Origin: Arenibacter palladensis
Lineage (GTDB): Bacteria > Bacteroidota > Bacteroidia > Flavobacteriales > Flavobacteriaceae
Assembly (NCBI RefSeq): GCF_900129275.1
Contig: NZ_FQUX01000008.1
Span: forward strand, 1 to 64,000
DNA length: 64,000 nt
Direction of reading: 5' to 3'
Of the stretch, positions 43,366-52,561 are shown in pieces (position 1 is the first letter of the stretch; each line of letters starts with the position of its first letter). Under the pieces are notes generated by a model. That model was not told the origin of the DNA and made no database searches. It saw nothing but the letters and a program-made list of their open reading frames with translations. The translations under genes and the position numbers were made by a program.

Positions 43366-46300
43366 TTAAAATGCAATCTGTAAACCTAGTTGAATAGTTC
43401 TAGCTGTTGGATAAGCACTCTCATCCACACCTGAACTAAAAATTCTTCTGGCAGATCTTGTATTTCTACCAACTTCTGGATAGTACCCGGTATACTCGGT
43501 TAACGTAAAGAGATTCGTTGCTGAAGCGTATATCCTTAATTTGGTCATTTTCATTTTTTCTGACAAATCTGAGGGAATAGTATAACCTAACTGCATATTC
43601 TTTAACCTAAAATAATCTCCTTTTTCCAAATAGAAATCAGATGGCCTTCTATTGAATCCTGGGTCAGTCTGTGTATTTCTTGGTATATCGGTGTTGGTGT
43701 TCGATGGTGTCCAAGCATTTAATGCATCGGTCAAATATGGACCTTCGGTGTCAAAATATCCTCTGTAACGATTACCATTCAATATTTTATTTCCGGCCAC
43801 ACCGTTAAAAAATAAGCTTATGTCCAAATTCTTGTACGTGGCTGAAATATTAAGACCATATTCAAAGTTTGGTGCAGGGTTACCCAAGAACTTCTGATCA
43901 TTTTCATCAATAATACCATCAGGAGCACTACCATCTGGACCAGCAATATCCTTAAATCTAATGTCCCCAGCTTGTGGGTTGTTGTTGTCATTGGCAGCAA
44001 GGGCTTCGGCATCTGTTTGATAAATACCATCCACTGCATATCCAAAGAACGAAGAAACGGGTTGACCAACATCTGTTTTGGTTCCTTTCAATCCGTTGGA
44101 TGTAAATTGTCCTTCTATAATTGGAGTGGCATCACCCAAGGCTGTAACCGTATTTTTCAAAGTTGTAAAGTTTCCACTTATGTTAAAGGAAAAATCTTCA
44201 TTAACATATTCGGAATAATTTGCCAAGAATTCGAACCCTTTGTTTTCTATACTTGCAGTATTAAAAGGAACCCTATTACCAAAACCAGTATAAAGGGGCA
44301 GACCCAGCTCTACTAGAACATCTTCAGATTTTTTAAAGAAGTAGTCCATAGTAATATTTAATTTCTTGTTCAAAGCATTAAACTCAAGACCTATATCGGT
44401 AGTCTTACTAGTTTCCCATGTAATATCGTCGTTTATACCTTTTGTAATTGAGTATCCAGTGGCACGACCTTGATCTACACCTATCGGATATTCACTGTTA
44501 AGGTTTAACTCTGGACTTAAGGAATAGATAGGGACATTGTCCGATCCTACTTCACCATAACTGGCCCTCAGTTTTAAGTCTGTAATGGCACTTACATTTT
44601 CCATAAAGGATTCGTTACCTATATTCCATCCCAAGGCAAAAGAAGGAAAAGTACCCCATCTCAAATCCTTCTTGAACAATGAAGATCCATCTCTACGTAT
44701 TGTAGCGGTAAATAAATATCGACTATCAAAACCATAACTTAACCTACCAAAATAGGACTGAATGGTTTTTGTAAGATCTTCTGAAGGAAAATCAACTTTG
44801 TCCTCTGCAGCGGAAGCTACACGAACGTCATTGGAAGGAAATTTCCTAGCCAATGCACCTAAAGATCTGGTGTTCGATACTTGATCGGTATATCCTGCCA
44901 CGGCGTTGATATTATGCTTGTTGAACTCTTTACTGTATGTCAGCGTGTGTTCTATAAGGGTCGAAAGAAAGTTAGTGTTCACCTCCTGTAATTCAGCAAA
45001 TTTGTTATTTCCAAAAGTGGCTGCATTGAAAAAATAGGTAGGGGTAAATCTAAAATTGTTATTGGAATAATAGTCTAAACCTAAGTTTAATTTATAGGTT
45101 AGTCCATCAAAAATCTCGAAAGATCCAGCGATATTACCCAAAACAGAATTACGAGTAACAGTTCGGTCTTCTACGGTTGCAAGGCCTAAGGAGTTCCCTA
45201 CATTACCAACTCCATAAAAGGAACCAACGGCAACGTTGTCCGGTTGGTCAGAAGCACTAAAGTTACCTTCTTCATCATATATAGCAATGGTCGGCACCAA
45301 ATCCCTTTCCCTATTAAAGTATGGGTTTGGGTTATCTACGGTACGCGTTAGACCAATGGTGTTCTCGAGTTTAAACCTTCCCATGCTCATGGTGGCGTTT
45401 ACCCTTGCGGTGGTACGCTTGTAATCCGATTGTTTTACGATACCTTCTTGGTCGTAATGGTTTAAGGAAAGACTATATGTGCTTTTTTCATTTCCACCAT
45501 ATATTCTTGCATTGGCATTCATTACTCCGGCCGTACGCAAAGATTCTCTCTGGATATCGCTATCTATATTGGGATTGAACTGTGTATCATTTGCTGGAAA
45601 CCTTGGGTTGCCATCATTGTCCCTAGCTCGGTTAACGATGTCGGCATAGTCCCTAGCATTGGCCCAATCGATATTTTTCACCGATTTTTGAAGACCGTAA
45701 CTGTAATCCAAATCTACCTTCATTTCCCCACCTTTTGTTCCTTTTTTAGTAGTTACAATAATTACCCCGTTGGCAGCCCTTGAACCATAAATAGCACTGG
45801 CTGAGGCATCTTTCAATACAGAGATGCTTTCAATATCACCAGGGTTAAGTGAGGTCATATCCCCTGTAAGCATTCCGTCTATAACATATAACGGACCGGC
45901 ATCGGATAAGGTACTTGACCCTCGGATGGTAACTAAGGCGTTTGCACCGGGAGAACCTCCATTTGCCTCTACCCTAACACCGGCAGTTCTACCTTGAATG
46001 GCCTGAGCAGCATCGTTATAAGTAAATTTACTGATCTCATCACCGTCTATTGTACTTACCGATCCTGTTAAGTCCGATTTCTTTTGGGTACCATACCCAA
46101 TTACAACAACTTCTTCAAGTTGACTAGCATCTTCTTCCAAGGATACATTTATAGTGGACTTTCCGTTTACAGCCACTTCTTGGGAAACAAAACCTATATA
46201 ACTTATTACTAAGGTTGAATTGTTGTCCGCAGTTATAGTATAGTTCCCATCAAAATCAGTCTGGGTTCCGTTGGTGGTTCCTTTCACCAAGACGTTGGCG

Positions 46301-46449
46301 CCAGGTAAGGGTTGCCCCAAATTGTCATTAATTGTTCCGTTCACGGTAATATCCTGAGAATACCCCATGGTAATGACCAATAGCCAAAACAATGAAAACA
46401 GATAAATCCGAGGATTACGTTTTCTGTTAAAAAGTTGTGTTAGTTTCAT
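43366..46449 (-). CDS. SusC-like TonB-dependent oligosaccharide transporter
   Basis: This 1027-residue protein has a signal peptide (to about 31), a carboxypeptidase-like beta-sandwich (about 33-110; GANVLVKGTTNGTQTDFDGN), the plug domain with QLEEVVVIGYGTQKKSD and ASAIYGSRAANGVIIVTT, and a barrel ending TIQLGLQIAF. There is no STN domain, so unlike the first SusC it is not expected to signal to a FecR protein; its control fits the HTCS-type promoter upstream. Expected to import oligosaccharides released by the sulfatase and glycosidase set. Confidence 0.95.
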   Translation of the reverse strand: MKLTQLFNRKRNPRIYLFSLFWLLVITMGYSQDITVNGTINDNLGQPLPGANVLVKGTTNGTQTDFDGNYTITADNNSTLVISYIGFVSQEVAVNGKSTINVSLEEDASQLEEVVVIGYGTQKKSDLTGSVSTIDGDEISKFTYNDAAQAIQGRTAGVRVEANGGSPGANALVTIRGSSTLSDAGPLYVIDGMLTGDMTSLNPGDIESISVLKDASASAIYGSRAANGVIIVTTKKGTKGGEMKVDLDYSYGLQKSVKNIDWANARDYADIVNRARDNDGNPRFPANDTQFNPNIDSDIQRESLRTAGVMNANARIYGGNEKSTYSLSLNHYDQEGIVKQSDYKRTTARVNATMSMGRFKLENTIGLTRTVDNPNPYFNRERDLVPTIAIYDEEGNFSASDQPDNVAVGSFYGVGNVGNSLGLATVEDRTVTRNSVLGNIAGSFEIFDGLTYKLNLGLDYYSNNNFRFTPTYFFNAATFGNNKFAELQEVNTNFLSTLIEHTLTYSKEFNKHNINAVAGYTDQVSNTRSLGALARKFPSNDVRVASAAEDKVDFPSEDLTKTIQSYFGRLSYGFDSRYLFTATIRRDGSSLFKKDLRWGTFPSFALGWNIGNESFMENVSAITDLKLRASYGEVGSDNVPIYSLSPELNLNSEYPIGVDQGRATGYSITKGINDDITWETSKTTDIGLEFNALNKKLNITMDYFFKKSEDVLVELGLPLYTGFGNRVPFNTASIENKGFEFLANYSEYVNEDFSFNISGNFTTLKNTVTALGDATPIIEGQFTSNGLKGTKTDVGQPVSSFFGYAVDGIYQTDAEALAANDNNNPQAGDIRFKDIAGPDGSAPDGIIDENDQKFLGNPAPNFEYGLNISATYKNLDISLFFNGVAGNKILNGNRYRGYFDTEGPYLTDALNAWTPSNTNTDIPRNTQTDPGFNRRPSDFYLEKGDYFRLKNMQLGYTIPSDLSEKMKMTKLRIYASATNLFTLTEYTGYYPEVGRNTRSARRIFSSGVDESAYPTARTIQLGLQIAF

Positions 46450-46489
46450 AAGCTTTTTAGTTTGTTATAATATTAAAGTTTCGTTAAGA

Positions 46490-46553
46490 CAATATTAACA
46501 AAGCCTTATGCACAAGGACTAAACATATGGTTCTATGAACACAACAAATGGTT
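46490..46553 (-). promoter_or_regulatory. HTCS-type promoter of SusCD operon
   Basis: On the minus strand: AACCATTTGT (46553-46544), a second perfect box AACCATATGT (46532-46523) exactly 21 bp on, then 26 bp to the -7-like TAATATTG (46497-46490; five of six fixed positions). The start codon follows 41 bp later. Both boxes match the consensus AACCATWTGT at all ten positions, making this the reference member of the set. Confidence 0.75.
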
Positions 46554-46670
46554 TTCTACTCTTCAGAAAGCTAATTATTCTATCATTTGGCAATTATTAT
46601 GGTCCTTTACTAAACCAAATACCTATTATTGATTAATAGTTTATATTAAATTGGTTGATCCCAATAAAAT

Positions 46671-46704
46671 AACAAGCCCACTTTTAAAATTAAGTGGGCT
46701 TGTT
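46671..46704 (-). terminator. Rho-independent terminator after GH43-like gene
   Basis: AACAAGCCCACTT and AAGTGGGCTTGTT form a perfect 13-bp stem around an 8-base loop, followed on the minus strand by ATTTTATT. It lies 97 bp past the stop of the GH43-like gene and just upstream of the SusC promoter, so it separates the two transcription units. The remaining gene-free sequence between 46450 and 46800 is the SusC promoter region and AT-rich filler. Confidence 0.75.
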
Positions 46705-46800
46705 GATTACAGAAAGACAGACCATTAGGCCTTATATGTTGTTTTTAAAAAGAATAATCAGAATATATATTATGTATGATTTTTCAATTGGGCCTATATT

Positions 46801-47796
46801 TTATCTCTGCACTTCCCAATTCAACTTATCAATACTGACCCCTCTATATGGCCATTCCACACTGGAGATGTACCATTGACCATCCTCTCCCTGAAAGATT
46901 TCTGGGGCATGTGAATTTAGAACCGTAATTTCCTTCTCATCATCAATACCAAAATCGGATAAATCATCTGAATTATATACGTAAGCTTTATGGGTATATG
47001 CTCCTTGAATATCGGTACCATCCCAATCATCTACCCATGCACAGACAAATAGGTAAAAGGTGTTCTTGTAAAAAATCAATGAAGGCGATTCTGGGTCAAA
47101 CTTATTGGTTTTAAGAATTGTTTTGGGTTTGCTCCAATGTATCAAGTCCTTGGATGTGACCATTCGGACACTTTTAATGGAACAGTAGGTTAAATAATAG
47201 GTTCCTTTGTATAGCAGTAAATTAGGGTCTCGGGCTCCATCCGGGTCGGAAAACAGTTCCCCTTTTGGCTCCCAATCATATAAATTGGATGACACTGCCA
47301 AGCGAATGGGACTATGGCCGTAGACCATCTGATATAGTCCGTCTTTTCTTATAATGTACGGTGCATGATTTGCAGGAATTTCACCTGGCCGATCCTTTGG
47401 GGCCAATATCTTTGGCAAATCATTGTAGTGGTGTTCTTTTACCGTTTCTTTAAAACTCGTTGATGTCGACACTGCATGAAAAGAGGCATATTCCCCCTCA
47501 TGAATACCTTTGTTCAGCGGTTTGGTTTCTACTAGTGGATGGGTAATACCAAAAATATGCCACTTGCCGTCATCGGCCTTTACGAATGTATGGTCGTTGG
47601 GCACCCATTCATCATACCATTTGCCCTCTTTTAGGTTGGGAGTGTCAGGTCCAAAAAAGTAATCACCGTCAGGTTTATAGACCCTAATATATTCATTGGC
47701 CTGTTTGGGGATGTATTTTTTTTCCTGGGCTTTGGTAATATTACAATTTAATATTAAGAATAATATTCCCCCTAATAAGTAATTGTTTGTCTTCAT
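46801..47796 (-). CDS. GH43-like five-bladed beta-propeller glycosidase, exported
   Basis: This 331-residue protein has a signal peptide (about 1-23) and then one beta-propeller domain of the GH43/GH32/GH117 type. Candidate catalytic acids lie in NDHTFVKADDGKWHIFG (blade 1), DGARDPNLLLYKGTYYLTY (the central Arg-Asp-Pro motif) and SHAPEIFQGEDGQWYIS (glutamate). The motif order supports a glycoside hydrolase, but the exact family cannot be fixed by eye. It lies 142 bp downstream of the last sulfatase of the five-gene operon and ends before a strong terminator. Likely substrate: an exo-linked sugar on the sulfated polymer. Confidence 0.75.
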   Translation of the reverse strand: MKTNNYLLGGILFLILNCNITKAQEKKYIPKQANEYIRVYKPDGDYFFGPDTPNLKEGKWYDEWVPNDHTFVKADDGKWHIFGITHPLVETKPLNKGIHEGEYASFHAVSTSTSFKETVKEHHYNDLPKILAPKDRPGEIPANHAPYIIRKDGLYQMVYGHSPIRLAVSSNLYDWEPKGELFSDPDGARDPNLLLYKGTYYLTYCSIKSVRMVTSKDLIHWSKPKTILKTNKFDPESPSLIFYKNTFYLFVCAWVDDWDGTDIQGAYTHKAYVYNSDDLSDFGIDDEKEITVLNSHAPEIFQGEDGQWYISSVEWPYRGVSIDKLNWEVQR

Positions 47797-47856
47797 AAGT
47801 CAATTCTTTATTTGGTTGCTGCTTTTATATTCAAAGTATCCCTTCATCACATTATA

Positions 47857-47921
47857 CAAACCTTGGTAAAAAACTATTGAGTAATACATCCGCATTGGTT
47901 ATCCTAAATCGGCATATTGTA
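47857..47921 (-). promoter_or_regulatory. Possible degenerate HTCS-type promoter of GH43-like gene
   Basis: On the minus strand TACAATATGC (47921-47912, 7 of 10) and AACCAATGCG (47900-47891, 6 of 10) are 21 bp apart, with AAGGTTTG (47864-47857) 27 bp further on, one base off the spacing of the other members. Weak; may be chance. Confidence 0.3.
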
Positions 47922-47938
47922 AATGATTTTTTCGAATA

Positions 47939-49492
47939 TTAATAAAACTCCCAAAACCCATATTTTTCGCCCTCAACATTCTTTTTGTCGTCTCCTAGCT
48001 CAATAGCCTTCTCTCTCATTTCCTTCCTCATAATCACTAGCTTTTCTGAAAATTCTGGAAAGAATGAAAGGTCATATACCTCCCAGGGGTCATTTTTTAT
48101 GTTAAATAATTGAGTGACACGAGATCCCTTTATGGACTCGCCACTGTCTTTGTCGTAATTGTTGGCACGTACATATTCAATTAGCTTATAGTCTCCTTTT
48201 CTATAAGCTCTTTGAAATTGTTTATATGCATGGTAGGAATAATCCCGAACGCTCGTTTTTTCCTTGTTAATAATGGGCAACAGGCTTTTGCCAGTTACGG
48301 AACTAGGGACGTTAATTCCAATAAAATCGCAGATCGTTGGATAAATATCGAAATTGTAAACCAGGGCATCCCTCTCGCCACCTTTGTCTTTTATGAGATT
48401 ACCTGCAAAAACAAAAGGAATATGAACTCCGTCTTCATCGTAAATATTTTGCTTTCCCATCAGCCCGTGATTGCCAACGGCCAAACCACTATCCCCGGCA
48501 AAAACTATCAAGGTATTGTCATAAGCACCACTTTCTTTCAAGGAAGCTATTACTTTACCTATCTGGTCATCTAAATGCGTAATGATGGCGTAATAATCCG
48601 ATAATTGCTGTTTTGCTACTTCTGGCGTTCGGGGCCAAACAGCCAGTTCTTCATCCCTTAAAAACATATCACCGTTATCAAAAGGATGTTGTGCCATATA
48701 CGATGGTGGTAGTACGATATCCTCACCGGGATACATGTCTTTGTATTTTAGGGGCGCCTGTCTTGGGTCATGCGGTGCATGAAATGCCAAATACATAAAA
48801 AAAGGATCTTTTTTTTTATAACCCTTAATAAATTGGGCAGCACTTTCCGCAAATATTTCAGAAGAATGCGGACCATTTCTTTCCGTACCAAAAGGTCCTC
48901 TTTTTTCATCTTTGGTCACCGGTCTACGTATTACTTTTCTGTTGTCATCATAAACCAATAAATAACCGTCTTCAGCTCTGTAGTCACCGTCCTTTTTCCA
49001 GTCCCACATGGGCATACGAAAGTGGTCTACAAGGTAAACTCCCCTAGACATAAGTCTGTCTCCCGCATCGAAAGAGCGTGCCAAAGAGGCATTATCCTGA
49101 TGCCATTTTCCAACTATGTGCGTTTGATAATTATTGGACTGTAATGCTTCTCCTATGGTTTTGTGTTCTGTTGGAATAATGTTCCCCTGCCCTTGAAGCT
49201 CAAATACATTCCGACCGGTTAACAACATAGCTCTACTGGGTACACAGGTTGCCCCAGAGAAGGCTCCCATTAAATAACCATTGGTAAAAGATATGCCATC
49301 GGCAATTAAAGCATCAATATTTGGAGTTTTTACTTGCATACCGCCCAGGGCATGAACACCCGAATACCTATGATCATCGGTATAAATCACCAAAATATTG
49401 GGTTTTTCAGATTGTCTCTTTTGTGCGTTTAGGGGTGTTAGTAGTAATACTCCGAACAACCATATTACATACTTAAACAATTGTTTTTTCAT
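47939..49492 (-). CDS. S1-family sulfatase, exported
   Basis: This 517-residue protein has a signal peptide (about 1-23), the metal-binding start NILVIYTDDH and the formylglycine signature CVPSRAMLLTGR with the modified Cys83. Other family segments are TIGEALQSNNYQTHIVGKWH, DPFFMYLAFHAPHDPRQAP and FAGDSGLAVGNHGLMGKQ. S1 sulfatases hydrolyse sulfate esters of sugars after Cys is converted to formylglycine by a separate maturase, which is not in the window. It is the last gene of a tight minus-strand operon, one base after the GH28 gene, so it probably acts in sequence with that enzyme. Confidence 0.94.
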   Translation of the reverse strand: MKKQLFKYVIWLFGVLLLTPLNAQKRQSEKPNILVIYTDDHRYSGVHALGGMQVKTPNIDALIADGISFTNGYLMGAFSGATCVPSRAMLLTGRNVFELQGQGNIIPTEHKTIGEALQSNNYQTHIVGKWHQDNASLARSFDAGDRLMSRGVYLVDHFRMPMWDWKKDGDYRAEDGYLLVYDDNRKVIRRPVTKDEKRGPFGTERNGPHSSEIFAESAAQFIKGYKKKDPFFMYLAFHAPHDPRQAPLKYKDMYPGEDIVLPPSYMAQHPFDNGDMFLRDEELAVWPRTPEVAKQQLSDYYAIITHLDDQIGKVIASLKESGAYDNTLIVFAGDSGLAVGNHGLMGKQNIYDEDGVHIPFVFAGNLIKDKGGERDALVYNFDIYPTICDFIGINVPSSVTGKSLLPIINKEKTSVRDYSYHAYKQFQRAYRKGDYKLIEYVRANNYDKDSGESIKGSRVTQLFNIKNDPWEVYDLSFFPEFSEKLVIMRKEMREKAIELGDDKKNVEGEKYGFWEFY

Positions 49493-49493
49493 T

Positions 49494-50879
49494 TTATCTT
49501 ATGGTAATTTGTTCTGAAGAAATTAGTTTTTTATTTAAGCGTACCTGATTAATTTCGGCGTGTTTTACATCGTGCAACACCACAGGATTTCGCAGATCGG
49601 TATCCACAACCGTTAGGTTAAAGTTGTCAACGACAAGTCCGTCTAGGTGACGTGCAAAGATTCCCGACGCTTGCAAGGTGCCTACTAAGCTAAATTCCGG
49701 CCACCAACCCTTTAAAATTTCCTGGGTATATTCATTTACTTCAGTCTTCTCGGCATCTTCCATACCTGCTCCACCTGAAACGGTGAACTGTACATCTTTA
49801 ATTACCACATCCTCAATATAATTTCCGGGAAAACCCGTTAAGAAGAATGCTGAATTTTTATCGAGTTGGGAATTGTCCACTACTATATTGCTAAAGGTAA
49901 AATCGTGCATTCTTTTTAAGGGCTCAAGTTCATGTTCTGGAGTATCCACATTGGCCCTTTGTGGGGCGAAGGTCATAAAAACAGGCCTTGGTACATTTTC
50001 CATTACCAGATTGGAAAAAACCATATTCTTCATTTCCCCACCTTCGCCTTGTTGAATTTTTAATCCGGAATCCTGAATATCCTTAAAGGTGCAATTGGTG
50101 ACTGCTATCGATTCAATATTACCTCTGGATAATAATCCTATCCGCATACCGCCCCATTTGGTGCTGAAATGGCAGTTGCTTATAGTAATGTTTTTACAAG
50201 GTCTGTCCGGTCGTGATGCCTGCAAGCATATACTATCATCACTATTGTCAAAATTGCTATTAACTACCCTTACGTTGGTACATCCGTCAAAATCGAGTCC
50301 ATCGCCATTATTGTTTACTCTGCTTATAATGTTGATCCCATTTACGCTTATATTATCACAATATAACCAAGCAGATGTCCAGGCAGCGGGATTGATCAAG
50401 GTAATATCATTTAAATGAATGTCTCTACAATTTAAAAAGCGTATCAACATAGGCCTACCTTTGTCGAAATTCTCCCGATGTCCGTTACCATCTATTGTAC
50501 CATAGCCTTCAATGGCAACGGATCTGGCATCCTTTGCAAAAATGAGGCAGCGATCCATATGGGGTTCGTTTTTGTACATGTTTTTATGGGTGTCCGTGGT
50601 GTAGTCATCGTAATTAGCACTTCCTAATAATACTGCCCCATTTTCAATATGTAAAGTCACAAAATCTTTGAGATAAATAGTACCGATTAATACCTTTTTA
50701 CCAGAGGGTATCAGGACCTTCCCACCACCATTTAGGGTGCAGGCATCTATTGCGGCCTGCACGGCTTTGGTGTCCAGGGTTATCCCATCTGCTTCGGCGC
50801 CATAATCGAGGACATTAAAGTCCTTTGCTACCAACTGATAATGAAAGCAAATAAGAATAATAATAAACAATTTTCCCAT
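49494..50879 (-). CDS. GH28-like pectinase-fold glycosidase, exported
   Basis: This 461-residue protein has a signal peptide (about 1-18) and a right-handed parallel beta-helix. The start DFNVLDYGAEADGITLDTKA is typical of GH28. The acidic sites appear as NNGDGLDFDGC and SDDSICLQ, but the Gly-His-Gly and Arg-Ile-Lys motifs of classical polygalacturonases are replaced by WGGMRIGLLSRG and GLKIQQG. That is the exo-type or rhamnogalacturonan-like variant common in Bacteroidetes, so a substrate other than plain polygalacturonate is likely. It lies between two sulfatases (6 bp and 1 bp gaps), implying action on a desulfated uronate- or galactose-type residue. Confidence 0.85.
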   Translation of the reverse strand: MGKLFIIILICFHYQLVAKDFNVLDYGAEADGITLDTKAVQAAIDACTLNGGGKVLIPSGKKVLIGTIYLKDFVTLHIENGAVLLGSANYDDYTTDTHKNMYKNEPHMDRCLIFAKDARSVAIEGYGTIDGNGHRENFDKGRPMLIRFLNCRDIHLNDITLINPAAWTSAWLYCDNISVNGINIISRVNNNGDGLDFDGCTNVRVVNSNFDNSDDSICLQASRPDRPCKNITISNCHFSTKWGGMRIGLLSRGNIESIAVTNCTFKDIQDSGLKIQQGEGGEMKNMVFSNLVMENVPRPVFMTFAPQRANVDTPEHELEPLKRMHDFTFSNIVVDNSQLDKNSAFFLTGFPGNYIEDVVIKDVQFTVSGGAGMEDAEKTEVNEYTQEILKGWWPEFSLVGTLQASGIFARHLDGLVVDNFNLTVVDTDLRNPVVLHDVKHAEINQVRLNKKLISSEQITIR

Positions 50880-50885
50880 AATAAA

Positions 50886-52550
50886 TTATTTGGGTTCAAT
50901 TACTAGCCCACGCTCAGATTCGCTGTCGGCAGTATAACGAAGTACCAATTGAGGGTCTTCCCCCCTTGCCTTTTGTATTTCCATTCCCCATACGGTTCTC
51001 ATCTTTTCGAGCACTTTGGCATGGACATCAATCATGGCTAAATTGGTAGTTTCGTCTGGGTCGTTTTTTAGATCGAAAAGCTCTTCATAAACAGCTTGCT
51101 CTCCCCTTATTGGCCCTTCTATAAAATCTCGATATACGGCAATGTCCGGGTCGTGCACCTTATAGAGCATGCTGTTGATATCTATTCCCATTGTTTTCGC
51201 CGTGGCTATCTTTTTACGTGCCGACAAATTTTCATTTTTGTAATATCTTATGTATTTCCATTCCATATCCTGTACTGCTTCACATCTGGGGTTACCAAAT
51301 TGAGTTGACCATAAATTTTCGGTATATAGAAAGGGACGCACTGCGGTTTCCGTTCCTGAAAGGATTCCGGTTAAATTCTTACCCTGGTAACTTTCTGGAA
51401 TGGATACACTGGCCATGCTCATCATTGTTGGTGCTATATCTATGCTCTGAACTAAGGCGTCGGAAGTTTTTCCACGATTGGATTTTTTGGATTTTGGATT
51501 AAAAATGATCATGGGTACATGGGTAGTGACCTCATAGCAAAATGCTTTTCCTCCAAGGCCGAATTGCCCCATAAAAAGACCATGATCGGAGGTAAATACA
51601 ATTACCGTATTACTCTCCAATTTTTCTTTTTTCAAAGTTTCCCTTAGCTCACCTATCAAACGGTCGATCCCTGTCATAGCCTCCATTTGTCTAATATACC
51701 GTTCACGGAGCCCTTCAGGCGTATCTACATAATTATAACCTTCCTGTCTGTCCTCGGCTTTGTGTATTGCCCTTGGGAGCTTAGCAGTTTTAATATCTTT
51801 CCTAGCGAGGTAGTTTTTGGGCAGGGGTATATTCTTATCGCGATACAAGGTTTTGTAGATTTCATCATCCGAATCCCGCATTTGCATAGATCCAGTTCCG
51901 GCTCCATGTGGAAGATTAAAACATACCGAGAGCATAAACGGTTTGTCGGAAGGGCGTTGATCAATGAATTTCACCACACCTTGCAGTTTTTGTTCGTTCG
52001 ATAGAAAATCTTGAATGCCTTCTCCTACAACTTCTACCTGGGTATCTAATTTTGCGTCCTTAAAAATTTTATGGCGGTCTTTAGGATAGAAACCCAAGTG
52101 TCCATGGCCTGCATACCAATAGTCAAAACTTTTTTCCATAACGCCGCTGTCATAACCACCTTCACCAACGGGTACATGGTTCTTGCCAATCCATCCCGTA
52201 AAGTAACCGTTGTTCCTCATCACCATGGGATATGTGTTTTTCCACCCCTCCTCTGAGATACTAGTGCCCGAATTAAAATTTATACCGTGTTTTCGTTCAA
52301 ATTGGCTGGTGAGTATACTTGCCCTACTGGGCGTGCAAATGGCACTGGTAATATGGGCATTGGTAAAGAGAACCCCTTCCTTGGCCAACTTATCCAAATT
52401 AGGGGTCTGTACAATATCATTTCCAGTACAACCCATCATACCGTATTGCTGGTCATCCGTAAGGATGAATATAAAATTAGGCTGTTCTTGAGCAGCACTA
52501 ATAGGAATTATGGCCAGATAAATTATAAGATTTAAGATTAAATATTTCAT
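50886..52550 (-). CDS. S1-family sulfatase, exported
   Basis: This 554-residue protein has a signal peptide (about 1-20), the metal-binding FILTDDQQYG, and the formylglycine signature CTPSRASILTSQ with Cys72. KDRHKIFKDAKLD and FVFTSDHGLFMGQFG-like segments (here VIVFTSDHGLFMGQFG) follow the family order, and LFDLKNDPDETTNLA marks the usual C-terminal subdomain. It is 11 bp downstream of the DUF1080 gene and 6 bp before the GH28 gene. Sulfatases of this length in such operons often attack internal or terminal sugar sulfates; regiochemistry is not predictable here. Confidence 0.94.
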   Translation of the reverse strand: MKYLILNLIIYLAIIPISAAQEQPNFIFILTDDQQYGMMGCTGNDIVQTPNLDKLAKEGVLFTNAHITSAICTPSRASILTSQFERKHGINFNSGTSISEEGWKNTYPMVMRNNGYFTGWIGKNHVPVGEGGYDSGVMEKSFDYWYAGHGHLGFYPKDRHKIFKDAKLDTQVEVVGEGIQDFLSNEQKLQGVVKFIDQRPSDKPFMLSVCFNLPHGAGTGSMQMRDSDDEIYKTLYRDKNIPLPKNYLARKDIKTAKLPRAIHKAEDRQEGYNYVDTPEGLRERYIRQMEAMTGIDRLIGELRETLKKEKLESNTVIVFTSDHGLFMGQFGLGGKAFCYEVTTHVPMIIFNPKSKKSNRGKTSDALVQSIDIAPTMMSMASVSIPESYQGKNLTGILSGTETAVRPFLYTENLWSTQFGNPRCEAVQDMEWKYIRYYKNENLSARKKIATAKTMGIDINSMLYKVHDPDIAVYRDFIEGPIRGEQAVYEELFDLKNDPDETTNLAMIDVHAKVLEKMRTVWGMEIQKARGEDPQLVLRYTADSESERGLVIEPK

Positions 52551-52561
52551 AGTATTGCCAT

